A stretch of 64,000 bases of DNA. It comes from PZPK01 sp965230795. GTDB lineage: Bacteria > Pseudomonadota > Gammaproteobacteria > Pseudomonadales > Oleiphilaceae. The notes beneath the pieces were generated by a model, which did not search any database, was not told the DNA's origin, and worked only from the letters and a program-made list of their open reading frames with translations. This document shows, one piece after another, positions 43,979-53,252 of this stretch; the stretch's first letter is position 1; every line of letters starts with the position of its first letter. Location: assembly GCA_965230795.1 (NCBI GenBank), contig OZ246020.1, forward strand, positions 1,736,001-1,800,000, in the 5' to 3' direction. The position numbers and the translations under genes are program-made.

Positions 43979-45019
43979 ATGTCAACAGCTAAACCGGAAA
44001 TGAGTGGTCTCAGTAAAACGGTGGGTACGGGTACAGTTACCGATCTGTATCACTGGCTCCTGGAGCATGGTGCTGATTCTCAGGAACTGGCTAACATTAC
44101 CGGTGTCAGTCGTGAAGACGTGGAAGATGCCGATGTCCGCTTACCATTCGAACGACTGGTTGCGCTTTGGCACTGGGCCATTGCCTTCAGCAATGACCCG
44201 GCTCTGGGAATTCATATTGGTGGCAAGGTAGATCCAAAACGTTTGAGTATCGTCTCGCAGGCATTTTTCAGTACCGACAATCTGCTCAAGGGCATTGAAC
44301 ATTACATCCGCTTTTTCGGTATCGCCAATGATAGTGGTTCTCTGAGTCTGCACAGGGATGACACCGAAGCCATTCTCGAATTCCAGGCGGATGCACCGGA
44401 ATTTTACTATGTGCCCGAGATCGAACGAATGCTCGCTGCTGCGGTGGCCAGGGGCCGCTACTTTCTCAACCGGGATGTGAATCCGGTCAGGGTCGAGTTT
44501 CAGCATAAACGGCCGGACTATGCAGAGCGATACGAAGGTTTTTTCAAGGCACCGGTTCTGTTCGATCAGCCTCGCACCGCCATTGTCTTCGACGCCTCTT
44601 TGTTGTCATGGAAAATCAGTGGACGCAACCCCTTTCTCTATCAGGCGGTCACCCGGCACGCCGAATATCTGCTGCGGCGCCTGCCGCGTCATCGCAGTGC
44701 CCCTTCAGTTACCCGCAAGGCCAGGGACTTTATTCGCCAGCACCTGGCCCAGGGAGATATCGACCTGGAAACGACGGCCCGACAGCTCAATATGAGCCGG
44801 AACTCGCTATACCGGAAATTGAAAAAAGAAGGTCTGTCATTCAAGGCGCTAGTTGAGTCGGTGCGCCAGGAAGAAGCCAAACGTTACCTGCTTGAGACCG
44901 AGCTCCCGTTGACTGAAATTGCATTCTATCTGGGATTTTCCGAACTCAGTGCCTTCAGCCGAGCGTTCAAGCGATGGACGTCAATGAGCCCCCAGGCGTT
45001 TCGCAATCAGCGTGGATAG
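43979..45019 (+). CDS. AraC-family transcriptional regulator (OruR/ArgR-like)
   Basis: About 346 residues. The N-terminal half resembles the arabinose-binding-like domain of the OruR group (RLPFERLVALWHWAIAFSND, LSIVSQAFFSTDNLLKGIEHY). The C-terminal 100 residues hold two helix-turn-helix units of the AraC type (DLETTARQLNMSRNSLYRKL, EIAFYLGFSELSAFSRAFKRW). It binds DNA and a small ligand, and regulates neighbouring genes in relatives. It is divergent from the acyl-CoA ligase, so fatty-acid-dependent control of that gene is likely but inferred. The start is uncertain (43979 or 44000). Confidence 0.9.
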   Translation: MSTAKPEMSGLSKTVGTGTVTDLYHWLLEHGADSQELANITGVSREDVEDADVRLPFERLVALWHWAIAFSNDPALGIHIGGKVDPKRLSIVSQAFFSTDNLLKGIEHYIRFFGIANDSGSLSLHRDDTEAILEFQADAPEFYYVPEIERMLAAAVARGRYFLNRDVNPVRVEFQHKRPDYAERYEGFFKAPVLFDQPRTAIVFDASLLSWKISGRNPFLYQAVTRHAEYLLRRLPRHRSAPSVTRKARDFIRQHLAQGDIDLETTARQLNMSRNSLYRKLKKEGLSFKALVESVRQEEAKRYLLETELPLTEIAFYLGFSELSAFSRAFKRWTSMSPQAFRNQRG

Positions 45020-45042
45020 GGTGCCAGGTCGTTTGCTTGGCG

Positions 45043-45813
45043 CTAAGCTAGTAGCTTTTGGAGATCGACGGATTCGGCCTGTTCCAGTTTCGGCCTGGCA
45101 AAATAGTAACCCTGCATGATGGCGATGCCCAGGTCGCGAATGGTATTGAACTCCTCAAAGCTTTCGACCCCCTCAGCGATCACTTCAATGCCCAGATCTC
45201 GACAGATTTGCACCACATACTTCACAATGATCTGGCGTTTGCTATCCAAATGAATGTCACGAGTAAGATGCATGTCCAGCTTAATAATGTCGGGCTGAAA
45301 GTCGACCAGCTGGTTTAGGCCTGAGTAGCCGGCACCAAAATCATCTATAGCAACCTTAAATCCTTGCTGCTTGTAATAATCAAAAATGTTTTTCAGGTGC
45401 TCGGGGTCGTCGACTTTTTCGCCTTCTGTTGATTCGAAAATGATCTGGTTCAGCGGTAGTCCATAGGTTTTCGCTGCGGCGATGGTTGTGCGCAAGCAAA
45501 GCTCCGGTTTATACACCGAGCGTGGCATAAAGTTGATACTGACGGGGCAGTCTATCTGCAGGTCAGCCGCTAGCTTAACGGCTTTGACGCGACAGGTTTG
45601 GTCAAAGCGATACAGGTTGTCTTCGTTAACCTGTTTAAAGATTTCGCCAGCGGGTTCGCCGTTGATACCGCGAACCAGCGCTTCATAGGCGAAAACCTTT
45701 TCTTTGTTTAAATCAATAATTGGCTGAAACGCCATGGTAAAGTCAAAACCGAGCGGTTGGCCATTGGCACATTCCGCGCAGGCCAGCTCCTGAAAATCAG
45801 TGGGGCAGTGCAT
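45043..45813 (-). CDS. EAL-domain cyclic-di-GMP phosphodiesterase
   Basis: A stand-alone EAL domain of about 256 residues that should hydrolyse c-di-GMP to pGpG. Conserved parts are FDFTMAFQPIIDLNKE, the EALVRG motif, SINFMPRS, FESTEGE, AIDDFGAGYSGLNQL, DIIKLDM, VIAEGVES and QGYYFARP, covering the metal and catalytic residues. Three N-terminal cysteines (MHCPTDFQELACAECANG) are unusual and may form a small redox or metal site. It opposes the GGDEF cyclase at the window start. The gap to the convergent regulator stop is only 23 bases. Confidence 0.92.
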   Translation of the reverse strand: MHCPTDFQELACAECANGQPLGFDFTMAFQPIIDLNKEKVFAYEALVRGINGEPAGEIFKQVNEDNLYRFDQTCRVKAVKLAADLQIDCPVSINFMPRSVYKPELCLRTTIAAAKTYGLPLNQIIFESTEGEKVDDPEHLKNIFDYYKQQGFKVAIDDFGAGYSGLNQLVDFQPDIIKLDMHLTRDIHLDSKRQIIVKYVVQICRDLGIEVIAEGVESFEEFNTIRDLGIAIMQGYYFARPKLEQAESVDLQKLLA

Positions 45814-45952
45814 AGCTACTTTCTCTTTTATTGCTTTTTTCCGTGTTCCGGACAGGGAGTTTCCCTAAGGCTTGGCCGACTCGCTACTCAACGGCGGCAC
45901 GCAAGAATAAAGCTAGTAGAGGCTGCTATTGAAGTCCAATGGGATCATTTAG

Positions 45953-46912
45953 TCACGGGCGGGGTAAGTCGGGCGAAGCGTGCAGGGAAAAGTGTCCTAG
46001 CAATAGTCGGTTAACCACCTCTGCCTGTTCTATCTGAGGCAGGTGACCGGTTTGTTCAAGGGTGTGAAGGATTAGATTGGGCATCACCGATTGCAACTGA
46101 GCTGCCTGACTGTAGTCGGCAATGGGATCCTGGCGCCCCCAGATCAGCTGTACGGGAATTTCCGATTTACCCAACGCACGATAGCTATTCATTTCACTTT
46201 GACCGGCCAGGTTTCTCAGGGTGCTCAGCAGAGCGCGACGATAGCCCTTAAAGTGAATGTGCTGTTCTAGGCGCTGTTCCCATTCCGGATAGCTATCGGC
46301 TTCATAGACTGTATTCGCCAGATTGTTTTTCAGTTTGGGCATCATCACGACACAGGCCAGGTATTCCCCCAAGCCCGGTATCGCAAGCAGGTTCACGTCC
46401 AGTCGACTGGGTGTCGCGACGAGTGGCGCCAGCAAGCTAAGTGTTTTGATCGCTTGCGGGTGGCGCACCGAATAGCGCGCTGAAATAGCGGCCCCCATGG
46501 AGAGTCCCACCAGATGAAAAGGCTGTTGAATATTCAGAGCTTCGAGGAGGTCTTCCAGCTGTTCAACGAATACGTCGAGGGTGTAGTCCAAATCAGGACG
46601 CTCAGTAAAACCGCGACCATACAGATCGAAGCGCAGAACCCGATAGCCGGCGTTCACGAGACTGTCGACGTTGTCATCCCATAGATAGCTGGGAATAGAA
46701 AAGCCGTGAACCAGAACCACCGTTTCTGCACCCTGCGGACCAGTCAATTGATAGTGGGTTGCACCATGTTTCAGGTTCACATACTCCACACCAAGCTGCT
46801 GCCGTTGTGATGCGTCGAGTTCCGTGGTTTCGAAATCGCTGAGGACATACAGGCTTACGAGAATTAAAAGCAGGGCAGTGCCGAGGCTTGAAATTATTGT
46901 TTTTCGATTCAT
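45953..46912 (-). CDS. Alpha/beta hydrolase with N-terminal membrane anchor or signal
   Basis: About 319 residues. N-terminal hydrophobic segment (TIISSLGTALLLILVSLYVLS), then the hydrolase fold: oxyanion VLVHGFSIPSYLWDDN, nucleophile Ser in GLSMGAAIS, Asp in WGRQDPIADYS and His in EQTGHLPQIE. Hydrolase families of this form include esterases, haloalkane dehalogenase-like and lipase-like enzymes; the substrate is unknown. The downstream gene is on the same strand but separated and interrupted. Confidence 0.88.
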   Translation of the reverse strand: MNRKTIISSLGTALLLILVSLYVLSDFETTELDASQRQQLGVEYVNLKHGATHYQLTGPQGAETVVLVHGFSIPSYLWDDNVDSLVNAGYRVLRFDLYGRGFTERPDLDYTLDVFVEQLEDLLEALNIQQPFHLVGLSMGAAISARYSVRHPQAIKTLSLLAPLVATPSRLDVNLLAIPGLGEYLACVVMMPKLKNNLANTVYEADSYPEWEQRLEQHIHFKGYRRALLSTLRNLAGQSEMNSYRALGKSEIPVQLIWGRQDPIADYSQAAQLQSVMPNLILHTLEQTGHLPQIEQAEVVNRLLLGHFSLHASPDLPRP

Positions 46913-47043
46913 GGATGGTGAGGTTCCGGAGAGTTTAAGTGGTCGGAATGGCTCATCATAGCCCGGCAGTCAAGCAACAGAAACCATAGTTTATTGATAG
47001 CCGGCATAAGCGGAATGCAGTACCCGAGCAGTCTTCACCTGGC

Positions 47044-47934
47044 TCAAGGTGTTAGCCACAAGCTCGTGTCGACCGGCGGGAGGTTATCCGGCAAGGGGTA
47101 GTCAATGCGTATAATATGTCGCGAATCAAGTTGGGCGCGCTCGGCCAAATGTCCGAAATACTCCAGAAAGAGCGCTTTGTAGGAGCCGTCCAGGCGAATA
47201 CGATCAAATCCCGCCAACAGGCGTTCTTTCAAGGTTTTATTGTTGCGGTTCAACATGAAATAAACCGGAAAGTCATAGGTGATAGCAATGGACTCTTCCA
47301 CATGTAACTGTGGCAGTGTGTCCTGCAGGTTTTCGACTTCTGCCCAGGCCTCGTGCAGGCCCCGGTGAAAGTAGTCAAAGCGACCAAGAGCCAGCATCTG
47401 ATAGAGGCTGCCGGTCTCGCTGACGCCGACGACAGGAAGACGATTGAGTGCAAACAGCTTGAAATCGCCCTATTGTTTGCCAAAGCCACCGATGAAGGTT
47501 CGGAGATCGTTGATCGATTTCACCTGACGAAATTTTTCCTGATCCTGCCGACGGATAACCAGTACACGAAATCCCAGCATGCCATTGTGGATGTCTGTCG
47601 GGATAATCGTGAAACGCTGCATGCGCGACTCGGTAGGTGGCAGATAGAGGAGCTCCACCTCGTCCATTTCCAGAAGTAGTTCGCAACGGGACTGAGTCGG
47701 GTCGCTACCGGATGCGTCATAGGGCACTATTTTGGCCGCACCATATCGCTCTGCGGTTTTATCAAGCAGCAGGTTGGCGAGAGCGATACGGTATTGGTAG
47801 CGCGCCTTGTGGGTCTGGCAGACATGAATGTCGGTAGTGCTTGCCCACAGTGAGTGACAGACCAGCGTCAGTATGAGGATCCTGATTATACCGGAGAAGG
47901 CGGATTTCAGGCTGGCATATTTACCGTACATCAC
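47044..47934 (-). pseudogene. Solute-binding protein (family 3 type) interrupted by an amber codon
   Basis: Two pieces lie in the same frame: 47934-47470 (signal LILTLVCHSLWAS to GGFGKQ) and the rest to 47044 (DFKLFALNRLPV to SLWLTP). A single TAG at 47472-47470 separates them and the sequence on both sides reads smoothly, so there is no frameshift. In related proteins this place often holds a Trp (G-x-G-x-x-W-x-D), so TGG to TAG is the simplest change. It could be a true nonsense mutation, a sequencing error, or read-through. Related in fold to the two binding proteins at 38-40 kb. Confidence 0.85.
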
Positions 47935-48017
47935 CTATCACCCATGTCGTGACTACACCCTAAATGTAGTCCATGAGCGTTAAAATAACGAAGTTGGGCG
48001 TGGGCTTTTGTTCTCTG

Positions 48018-49163
48018 CTAGAGCGTGAACAGATGGTTATCCCAGACCAGCCCCTCGGTCTTACTGCTGTTAATGGGGAGCAATTGTTTGCTGGTCGACT
48101 GATAGCGATAGAGGGCTCCGTTTCCGCTTGAGACCAGAAAGTCGTCTTCTTCCAGTTTGGCGAGCCCGCAGGCGTCGCGTCCGCGGACACCTGCAATAAA
48201 GCTTTTGTTTTCCAGATCCCAGAAGGTGACAAGATTGCCTCGCGGTGCCGAGGCAGCGGCAAAGCGTCCGGAACGACTGAAACAGACGCTGCCACAGTAT
48301 TGCTTCATGGCCTGATTGACCGGTTCCGGCGCCCAGTGGGTGTCAATTCTGCCGCCCCGACGGTGACTGGCAACAAGGGGCATGGCTTGCCACGCTTCAC
48401 CCTGAAACTGCATCCCCGCAAACACGGTGCCCGACTCGTTGACATCGATATGGCGGATGCTCAACTGATGCTGCTCCTTGGGTAGACAAGCGAGTTCCAG
48501 CAGCGCGCCGGATTTGGCGTCGATATAGGCCAAAGAGGCTTTCATGGTATCCAGATTGAGTTTTTCGCGTGCTCGCTCAGGATGCGTGCGTATACCGCCA
48601 TTGGCAACAACGAGAGTCTGTTGATCGGGTAGCCATTTTAGTTGGTGAGGTCCAATACCATAGCTGGGAAAGTGTTTTACAACGGAAAATTGTCGCTCGC
48701 AGTCCCTGACGAAAATATAGCCCTGACCACTTTCAATATGGTTTTCGCTGCTCAGAAAGAAACGGTCGTCGGCACTGAAGACACCGTGCCCATAAAAATG
48801 AAAGCCGGGTTGAGGTTCTATATGCGCCAGCTTTGAGCCACTCACGGTGTCGACGATAACGAGAAAGAAGCCGGGCCGTCTTGCGACTGCACATGCCAGG
48901 GGTTTTGTTGGATGCAGCACGACTTCGTGGGCTCTGGCTGGCAGCGCCACCCGCTTGATCTGATCCACGGTATTGGGGAGCCCTTGCCGGGCCAGCACCA
49001 TCAAGTGCTGTCCCTTAGAGTTAGTACAGGCGCTGGCAAACATCCGAGGGTGCGGATTCAGGCTGTGTGCGAGCAATCCCGGCGCACATGCGCTCAATCC
49101 GAGTGTCGCTAATCCCTTCAGAAAGGCGCGGCGTTGGGTGTTACGCGAATCCCGAGTTTTCAC
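48018..49163 (-). CDS. DUF1513 beta-propeller protein with Tat-type signal
   Basis: About 381 residues. The N-terminus has a twin-arginine-like motif (TQRRAFLKGLATLGLS), then a propeller-like body typical of DUF1513 (YGHGVFSADDRFFLSSEN, GIGPHQLKWLPDQQTLVVANGG, VTFWDLENKSF). In related genomes DUF1513 genes close operons with imelysins and di-heme oxidoreductases, as here. It probably takes part in periplasmic iron acquisition, but its molecular role is unknown. It starts 6 bases after the imelysin stop, so it belongs to that operon. Confidence 0.9.
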   Translation of the reverse strand: MKTRDSRNTQRRAFLKGLATLGLSACAPGLLAHSLNPHPRMFASACTNSKGQHLMVLARQGLPNTVDQIKRVALPARAHEVVLHPTKPLACAVARRPGFFLVIVDTVSGSKLAHIEPQPGFHFYGHGVFSADDRFFLSSENHIESGQGYIFVRDCERQFSVVKHFPSYGIGPHQLKWLPDQQTLVVANGGIRTHPERAREKLNLDTMKASLAYIDAKSGALLELACLPKEQHQLSIRHIDVNESGTVFAGMQFQGEAWQAMPLVASHRRGGRIDTHWAPEPVNQAMKQYCGSVCFSRSGRFAAASAPRGNLVTFWDLENKSFIAGVRGRDACGLAKLEEDDFLVSSGNGALYRYQSTSKQLLPINSSKTEGLVWDNHLFTL

Positions 49164-49169
49164 GGTGAA

Positions 49170-50303
49170 TCAATCCCCATCCCGGGAATTAAAACCAAGA
49201 TGAATACCCAGTTCGGATACGGCGCTTTCGAGCCTATCATGCAGAGTACCCAGCTGCTGCGTTAGTTGTGTAGCGAGACGATAGCCTTCGGCGGTGTCGA
49301 TGGACTCATGCAATGCGAGGGCTTGGCCTTCAGCATCCGGGAGTCGCGACAAGGCAATCAATGTGGATTGGATGGCAGCAAATTGCTGGTCGATTTTCTG
49401 ACAAGTCGCCTTAGCCAGCAAGCCAGACAGCCCCTTGTTTGCGTCGGCTCCCCGGTACATGGACTCGAGACTGTCTATATTGGCGTGCAGGTTTGGCAAT
49501 GACATAGCGCTGCGCCAGGATTCCAGACGTTTCGGTTTGACCTCATCCAGCCTGTTGCCCAATACGCGCTTCAGCTTCAGATCCTTAATGACCTCAATGG
49601 GTTCCACAAGGGTTTTCAATAGCGCAGTGGCGGCATCGATATCATCTTCAAAGAAGCCATCGAGCTGGTCAGCGTCAGCAAACTGGGGTCGCATTTCCTG
49701 TTGCCATTCCCTGTGGATGTTGCGGGCATTCTCCGCCAGGTATGCGCTGATTCCCTTGAGTACCTGACATCGAAACGGCTCTTTCTCGATTTCTTCGAGT
49801 GCACGCTCGTCGAATAACAGACGCTCGATGGCCGGCAAACCCCGGACGGCAACACTACTGCTGTGAAAGGCATCGATTGTCAGTCTTTCCGGGTCCCTGG
49901 ACGCAACCAGCTGTCTCAGCTGCTTGCCAGTGTGGTTTTTTTTATCCGGCCAGAATTGAATAGCGAAGATACGCATGAACGTTTCCACCGGCCCAAAGCG
50001 CACGTTCTGTATGGACTGCCACGCAAGCAGGCTGTTTTTGTAGGCCTGACGGGTAGAGGCCAGGTTGTTAGCAGTGTGTTGCTTGCAGAGTATGCCTGCT
50101 GATTTCTCCAGCTGTGTGGACTGCTCTGCAAAGCCCTGGTAGCGCGGCGAAATGTAGCTGTCCACGGTTTCAATGTTGAACTGCTGCCATTGAGCTTCTG
50201 TGACATGTTCGGCTGCCGTATGGCCCGGCATTGCAGACAGCACGCAGGTCAGAAACAAGGCTGAAAAAGCCGCTTTCCGGTACGAAGATTGATTCATTGG
50301 CAT
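49170..50303 (-). CDS. Imelysin-family periplasmic protein (second copy)
   Basis: About 377 residues. Signal peptide (AAFSALFLTCVLSAMPGHTA), then the imelysin-type four-helix halves (SLLAWQSIQNVRFGPVE, GLPAIERLLFDE). The GxHxxE motif of true imelysins is replaced by GLPAIE, placing it in the group that lacks the His. Likely part of a Fur-controlled iron-uptake system. It begins directly at the stop of the di-heme oxidoreductase gene (adjacent, GGAG upstream). Confidence 0.9.
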   Translation of the reverse strand: MPMNQSSYRKAAFSALFLTCVLSAMPGHTAAEHVTEAQWQQFNIETVDSYISPRYQGFAEQSTQLEKSAGILCKQHTANNLASTRQAYKNSLLAWQSIQNVRFGPVETFMRIFAIQFWPDKKNHTGKQLRQLVASRDPERLTIDAFHSSSVAVRGLPAIERLLFDERALEEIEKEPFRCQVLKGISAYLAENARNIHREWQQEMRPQFADADQLDGFFEDDIDAATALLKTLVEPIEVIKDLKLKRVLGNRLDEVKPKRLESWRSAMSLPNLHANIDSLESMYRGADANKGLSGLLAKATCQKIDQQFAAIQSTLIALSRLPDAEGQALALHESIDTAEGYRLATQLTQQLGTLHDRLESAVSELGIHLGFNSRDGD

Positions 50304-51734
50304 TTACAGTGTCTCCAAAAATTTAAGCAGGGTGTTTCTCTGTGGTTCTGACAGGTTCATAAAAGCGTCTCGGGAAGACCGGGCTTCGCCCCCGTGCCAG
50401 AGTATGGCTTCGGGAATTGAACGGGCGCGACCGTCATGCATCAAACGAAGCTGCTTGCTGACAGCTTGTATAGCGCCGAGCCCCCAGAGCGGCGCGGTGC
50501 GCCATTCTCTTCCGCTGGCCTGATGCTCTTTGGCTCCATCGGCCAGTGCCTCACCCATGTCATGCAGTAGCAGGTCACTGTAGGGCCAGATGTGGTAAGG
50601 GGCGACCGAGACTGTCGATTCGTGCCCGATGGTGTAGCTGGGGCGATGGCACTGGGCGCAACCGATCTGGTCAAACAACGCTTGTCCTGCTTTGACGTCT
50701 TCGGACTCGGTATCTGAACGGGCAGGGACAGCCAGGTGTTGAACATAGTGCAGCAGCAGATCCGTCATGGTTCGGGAGGCTTCGAGGTTGTCCTGCAAAT
50801 CGGTATTGCCATGGGCCTGCGCGAGGCAGTCCGTTTGTTGACTGCTGCAGTCGCCATAGGGGTTTGGGTAGCGCCATGAACCGATGCCGATATCTGTGTT
50901 GAGTGCTTTGGTGTTTTGATCGTCCAGTGAGGGAGAGCCTGCCTTCCAGCCAAAGCGCCCGATGGATCGCTGAGGATCATTTGCGATGCTAATGCGATTG
51001 GCGCGTCCGGAGATACCATTTTGATCCTGGTCGGTCGGGTCTTCCCAGGAGAGGATGTCGGTTTCCTCAATGGCATCCAGTAAGCCCATTCCTATTAGAG
51101 CAGGAGCAAGTCGCGGTGAGATACGCGTTGTTGGGGCAAGAGATCCATGGCTCAGCTCATCGAGCTGATACTCGGGCCGAAAAAGCGTGACCTGTGAATC
51201 GTCGTCAAGCGTGAGTACACGTTCAGTGTAGCGAACCTTTATCGCAGCTTCGGCCTTGCCTCCTGGGTAAGCGAAGGTTTGCAGTTGTCCACCGTAAAGC
51301 GGATCGCCTTGCCAGTCGCCCGCATCAACGAGGGAGTCGTCTGCCGGCAAAAGCTTGATGATCAATCCGGGAGGGGCCAAGAAAACGCCGCTGTCCCGTA
51401 GCCTGGCTTTGCCATTGCCCTCGTGGCAGCGGGCACAGCTGCGAGCATTGTATAGCGGGCCAAGTCCATCGCTGGCCGTGGTGCTCGATGGGGCGAATAC
51501 CCATAGCTTTTCGAATATGGCCTTGCCGACCTTGAAATCCAGTCGTGAGTTGATGTCCAGAACCGGAGAGGGGTGTGACAGGCTGAAACGGTCGCGGGGG
51601 CCCGGATAAGTGTGTGGTCCGGCGCTCGGCTGGCTCCGCGACTCCAAATCATTGGCATGGACATGCTGCGATGGGGTCGTGATTGCGACCATCAAAACCA
51701 GGAAATATTTCGCAAGCAGGAAGGGCATTGGCAA
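50304..51734 (-). CDS. Di-heme oxidoreductase (DUF1111, thiol-oxidoreductase-like)
   Basis: About 476 residues. A signal peptide (FLVLMVAITTPSQHVHA) leads to two c-type heme sites, CARCHEGNG near residue 87 and CAQCHRPSY near 352. Conserved DUF1111 parts include DGLGPLYNARSCARCHEG and GRFGWKAGSPSL. It is a periplasmic di-heme cytochrome, in the same operon as imelysins in many Proteobacteria, probably for iron redox chemistry. A terminator-like hairpin separates it from the first imelysin gene upstream. Confidence 0.92.
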   Translation of the reverse strand: MPMPFLLAKYFLVLMVAITTPSQHVHANDLESRSQPSAGPHTYPGPRDRFSLSHPSPVLDINSRLDFKVGKAIFEKLWVFAPSSTTASDGLGPLYNARSCARCHEGNGKARLRDSGVFLAPPGLIIKLLPADDSLVDAGDWQGDPLYGGQLQTFAYPGGKAEAAIKVRYTERVLTLDDDSQVTLFRPEYQLDELSHGSLAPTTRISPRLAPALIGMGLLDAIEETDILSWEDPTDQDQNGISGRANRISIANDPQRSIGRFGWKAGSPSLDDQNTKALNTDIGIGSWRYPNPYGDCSSQQTDCLAQAHGNTDLQDNLEASRTMTDLLLHYVQHLAVPARSDTESEDVKAGQALFDQIGCAQCHRPSYTIGHESTVSVAPYHIWPYSDLLLHDMGEALADGAKEHQASGREWRTAPLWGLGAIQAVSKQLRLMHDGRARSIPEAILWHGGEARSSRDAFMNLSEPQRNTLLKFLETL

Positions 51735-51749
51735 AAACAGCTTGGGTTA

Positions 51750-51790
51750 AAAAAATAGAAATCCGTCAGGTGTATGGCCTGACGGATTTA
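51750..51790 (-). terminator. Terminator or attenuator between imelysin and di-heme oxidoreductase genes
   Basis: AAATCCGTCAGG (51759-51770) pairs exactly with CCTGACGGATTT (51778-51789). Read on the minus strand, the hairpin is followed by a T-rich stretch, suggesting partial termination that gives more of the first imelysin. Confidence 0.75.
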
Positions 51791-51824
51791 CTGGCAAGCA
51801 GAGGTTTGTTCTACTGATGTACTG

Positions 51825-53120
51825 TTACATAACCGCCGAAGGATTATCCAGACTATCTGATCCCTCGATGGAGATGTCTTCAAGCTTCAGCGCGACAATA
51901 ATCGCCTCGGTTGTCTTGGTTTGCGCAACCAGGGCATCTACGACATTCTGTACGATGGCATTGCCGGCATCATTGCCCGCGCCGATCAATACATCAAAGG
52001 TATTGCCTTTCGCCGCCTCGTCGACCATGGCTTGCATTGCCGCTTCTGTCGCTTCCAATTTTGCGCGCATCTCATTGTCCAGCTCCGGACTAAACTGACG
52101 AACCAGGTCAGACAGGCTGTCGCCTTTGACTACTGAGCCATCGACACGGCGATATTCACCGAGATAAATATTCTTGATGCCTTTGGCGTCGTAGTAATGG
52201 GACCAGTGTGTGTTGTCCGAGAAGCAGTCATGCTCTTCTTCCGGATCATGCAGCATCAGTCCCAGCTTGATGCGCTCGCCTGCCAGCTCACCGTATGCCA
52301 GGCTGCCCATTCCGGTCAGCATGGTTGCGAGACCGCCCAGCTCACCTTTACTGCCCAGTTCTTTGGACGCGGCACCGTCTTTTTGCCAGCTGGCAACCAT
52401 GTCTTCAAGATCCTGAACCAGAAGGTCGGTGGCAGCTTTGAGGTAATCGCGACGACGATCACAGTTGCCATGGCTACAGTTTTCCAGTGAAAAGTCTGTG
52501 GCCGGACGTTCGCCTGAACCCTGATTGGTGCCATTCAGATCCTGACCCCAAAGCAGGAACTCAATCACGTGATAACCGCTTGCAACATTGGCTTCCACTT
52601 CATCGATTTCATGCAGTGTGTCAGCCAGCAGGCTGGGTGTAATGGATGTCGCATCAATCATCTGGCCACCAATATTGAGTGTGGGATTAGCGATGATATT
52701 GGCTGCGTAGAATGGGTTTTCATCGGACTCGTTGCCATAGGAGCTGGCAACATAATCGATCATGCCTTCGTCCAGTGGCCAGGCATTCACTTTGCCTTCC
52801 CAGTCGTCCACCGTAGCGTTGCCAAATCGATAGACTTCTGTTTGCTGATAGGGGACACGCGCGGCGACCCAAGCCTGCTTGGCTTGTGACAGTGTGTTGT
52901 CATTGGGATTGATCAGCAAGGCGTCGATTGCGGATTGGAGCTGTTTTGCTGTGCTAAGCGAGTCCTGGTAGTTCGCCTGTGCGATGGTGATGTATGTGTC
53001 CAGGACAGACGTCGCATCAGCCTGTGTCGCATGCTCGTCACCACCCAGCAAATTACATCCGCCAAGCAGCGCTCCAGCAGCTACGCCAAGGGCAACACGG
53101 CCTATGGATTTTGATTTCAT
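51825..53120 (-). CDS. irpA: Imelysin-family iron-regulated lipoprotein (IrpA-type)
   Basis: About 431 residues. Lipobox signal (VALGVAAGALLGGCNLLGG), then an imelysin domain with the GxHxxE motif in GYHVIEFLLWGQDLNG and ERPATDFSLENCSHGNCDRR after it. Imelysins are surface or periplasmic proteins induced by iron limitation and thought to take part in iron uptake. Start 53120 has AGGGG 7-8 bases upstream; a longer frame to 53189 is unlikely. Fur-like DNA lies at 53172-53190. This and the following genes form the core of the operon. Confidence 0.93.
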   Translation of the reverse strand: MKSKSIGRVALGVAAGALLGGCNLLGGDEHATQADATSVLDTYITIAQANYQDSLSTAKQLQSAIDALLINPNDNTLSQAKQAWVAARVPYQQTEVYRFGNATVDDWEGKVNAWPLDEGMIDYVASSYGNESDENPFYAANIIANPTLNIGGQMIDATSITPSLLADTLHEIDEVEANVASGYHVIEFLLWGQDLNGTNQGSGERPATDFSLENCSHGNCDRRRDYLKAATDLLVQDLEDMVASWQKDGAASKELGSKGELGGLATMLTGMGSLAYGELAGERIKLGLMLHDPEEEHDCFSDNTHWSHYYDAKGIKNIYLGEYRRVDGSVVKGDSLSDLVRQFSPELDNEMRAKLEATEAAMQAMVDEAAKGNTFDVLIGAGNDAGNAIVQNVVDALVAQTKTTEAIIVALKLEDISIEGSDSLDNPSAVM

Positions 53121-53171
53121 GAAGGTACCCCTAAGATATTTGGTGTTGTTGAGTTTGCGGATAATAGTGGA

Positions 53172-53190
53172 AATGATAATGATTAACAAT
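53172..53190. promoter_or_regulatory. Fur-box-like site upstream of irpA
   Basis: AATGATAATGATTAACAAT, with overlapping GATAAT/ATGATT hexamers close to the Fur consensus, lies about 50 bases before the imelysin start. Confidence 0.7.
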
Positions 53191-53202
53191 AACTGGCTGT
53201 GT

Positions 53203-53246
53203 TCTTTTTCTTATGCGATCGACGTGTATGTCGCATAAGAAAAAGA
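53203..53246. repeat. Long perfect inverted repeat after the di-heme peroxidase gene
   Basis: TCTTTTTCTTATGCGA (53203-53218) and its exact complement TCGCATAAGAAAAAGA (53231-53246) flank a 12-base loop. On both strands the T-run is on the 5' arm and the A-run on the 3' arm, so it is not a standard terminator. It may stabilise an mRNA end. Confidence 0.75.
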
Positions 53247-53252
53247 AGAGGG

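Noticed and set aside
47375..47686. Open frame that might bridge the broken binding protein by frameshift
   Set aside because: The two halves are in the same frame, so a stop codon and not a frameshift is the break.
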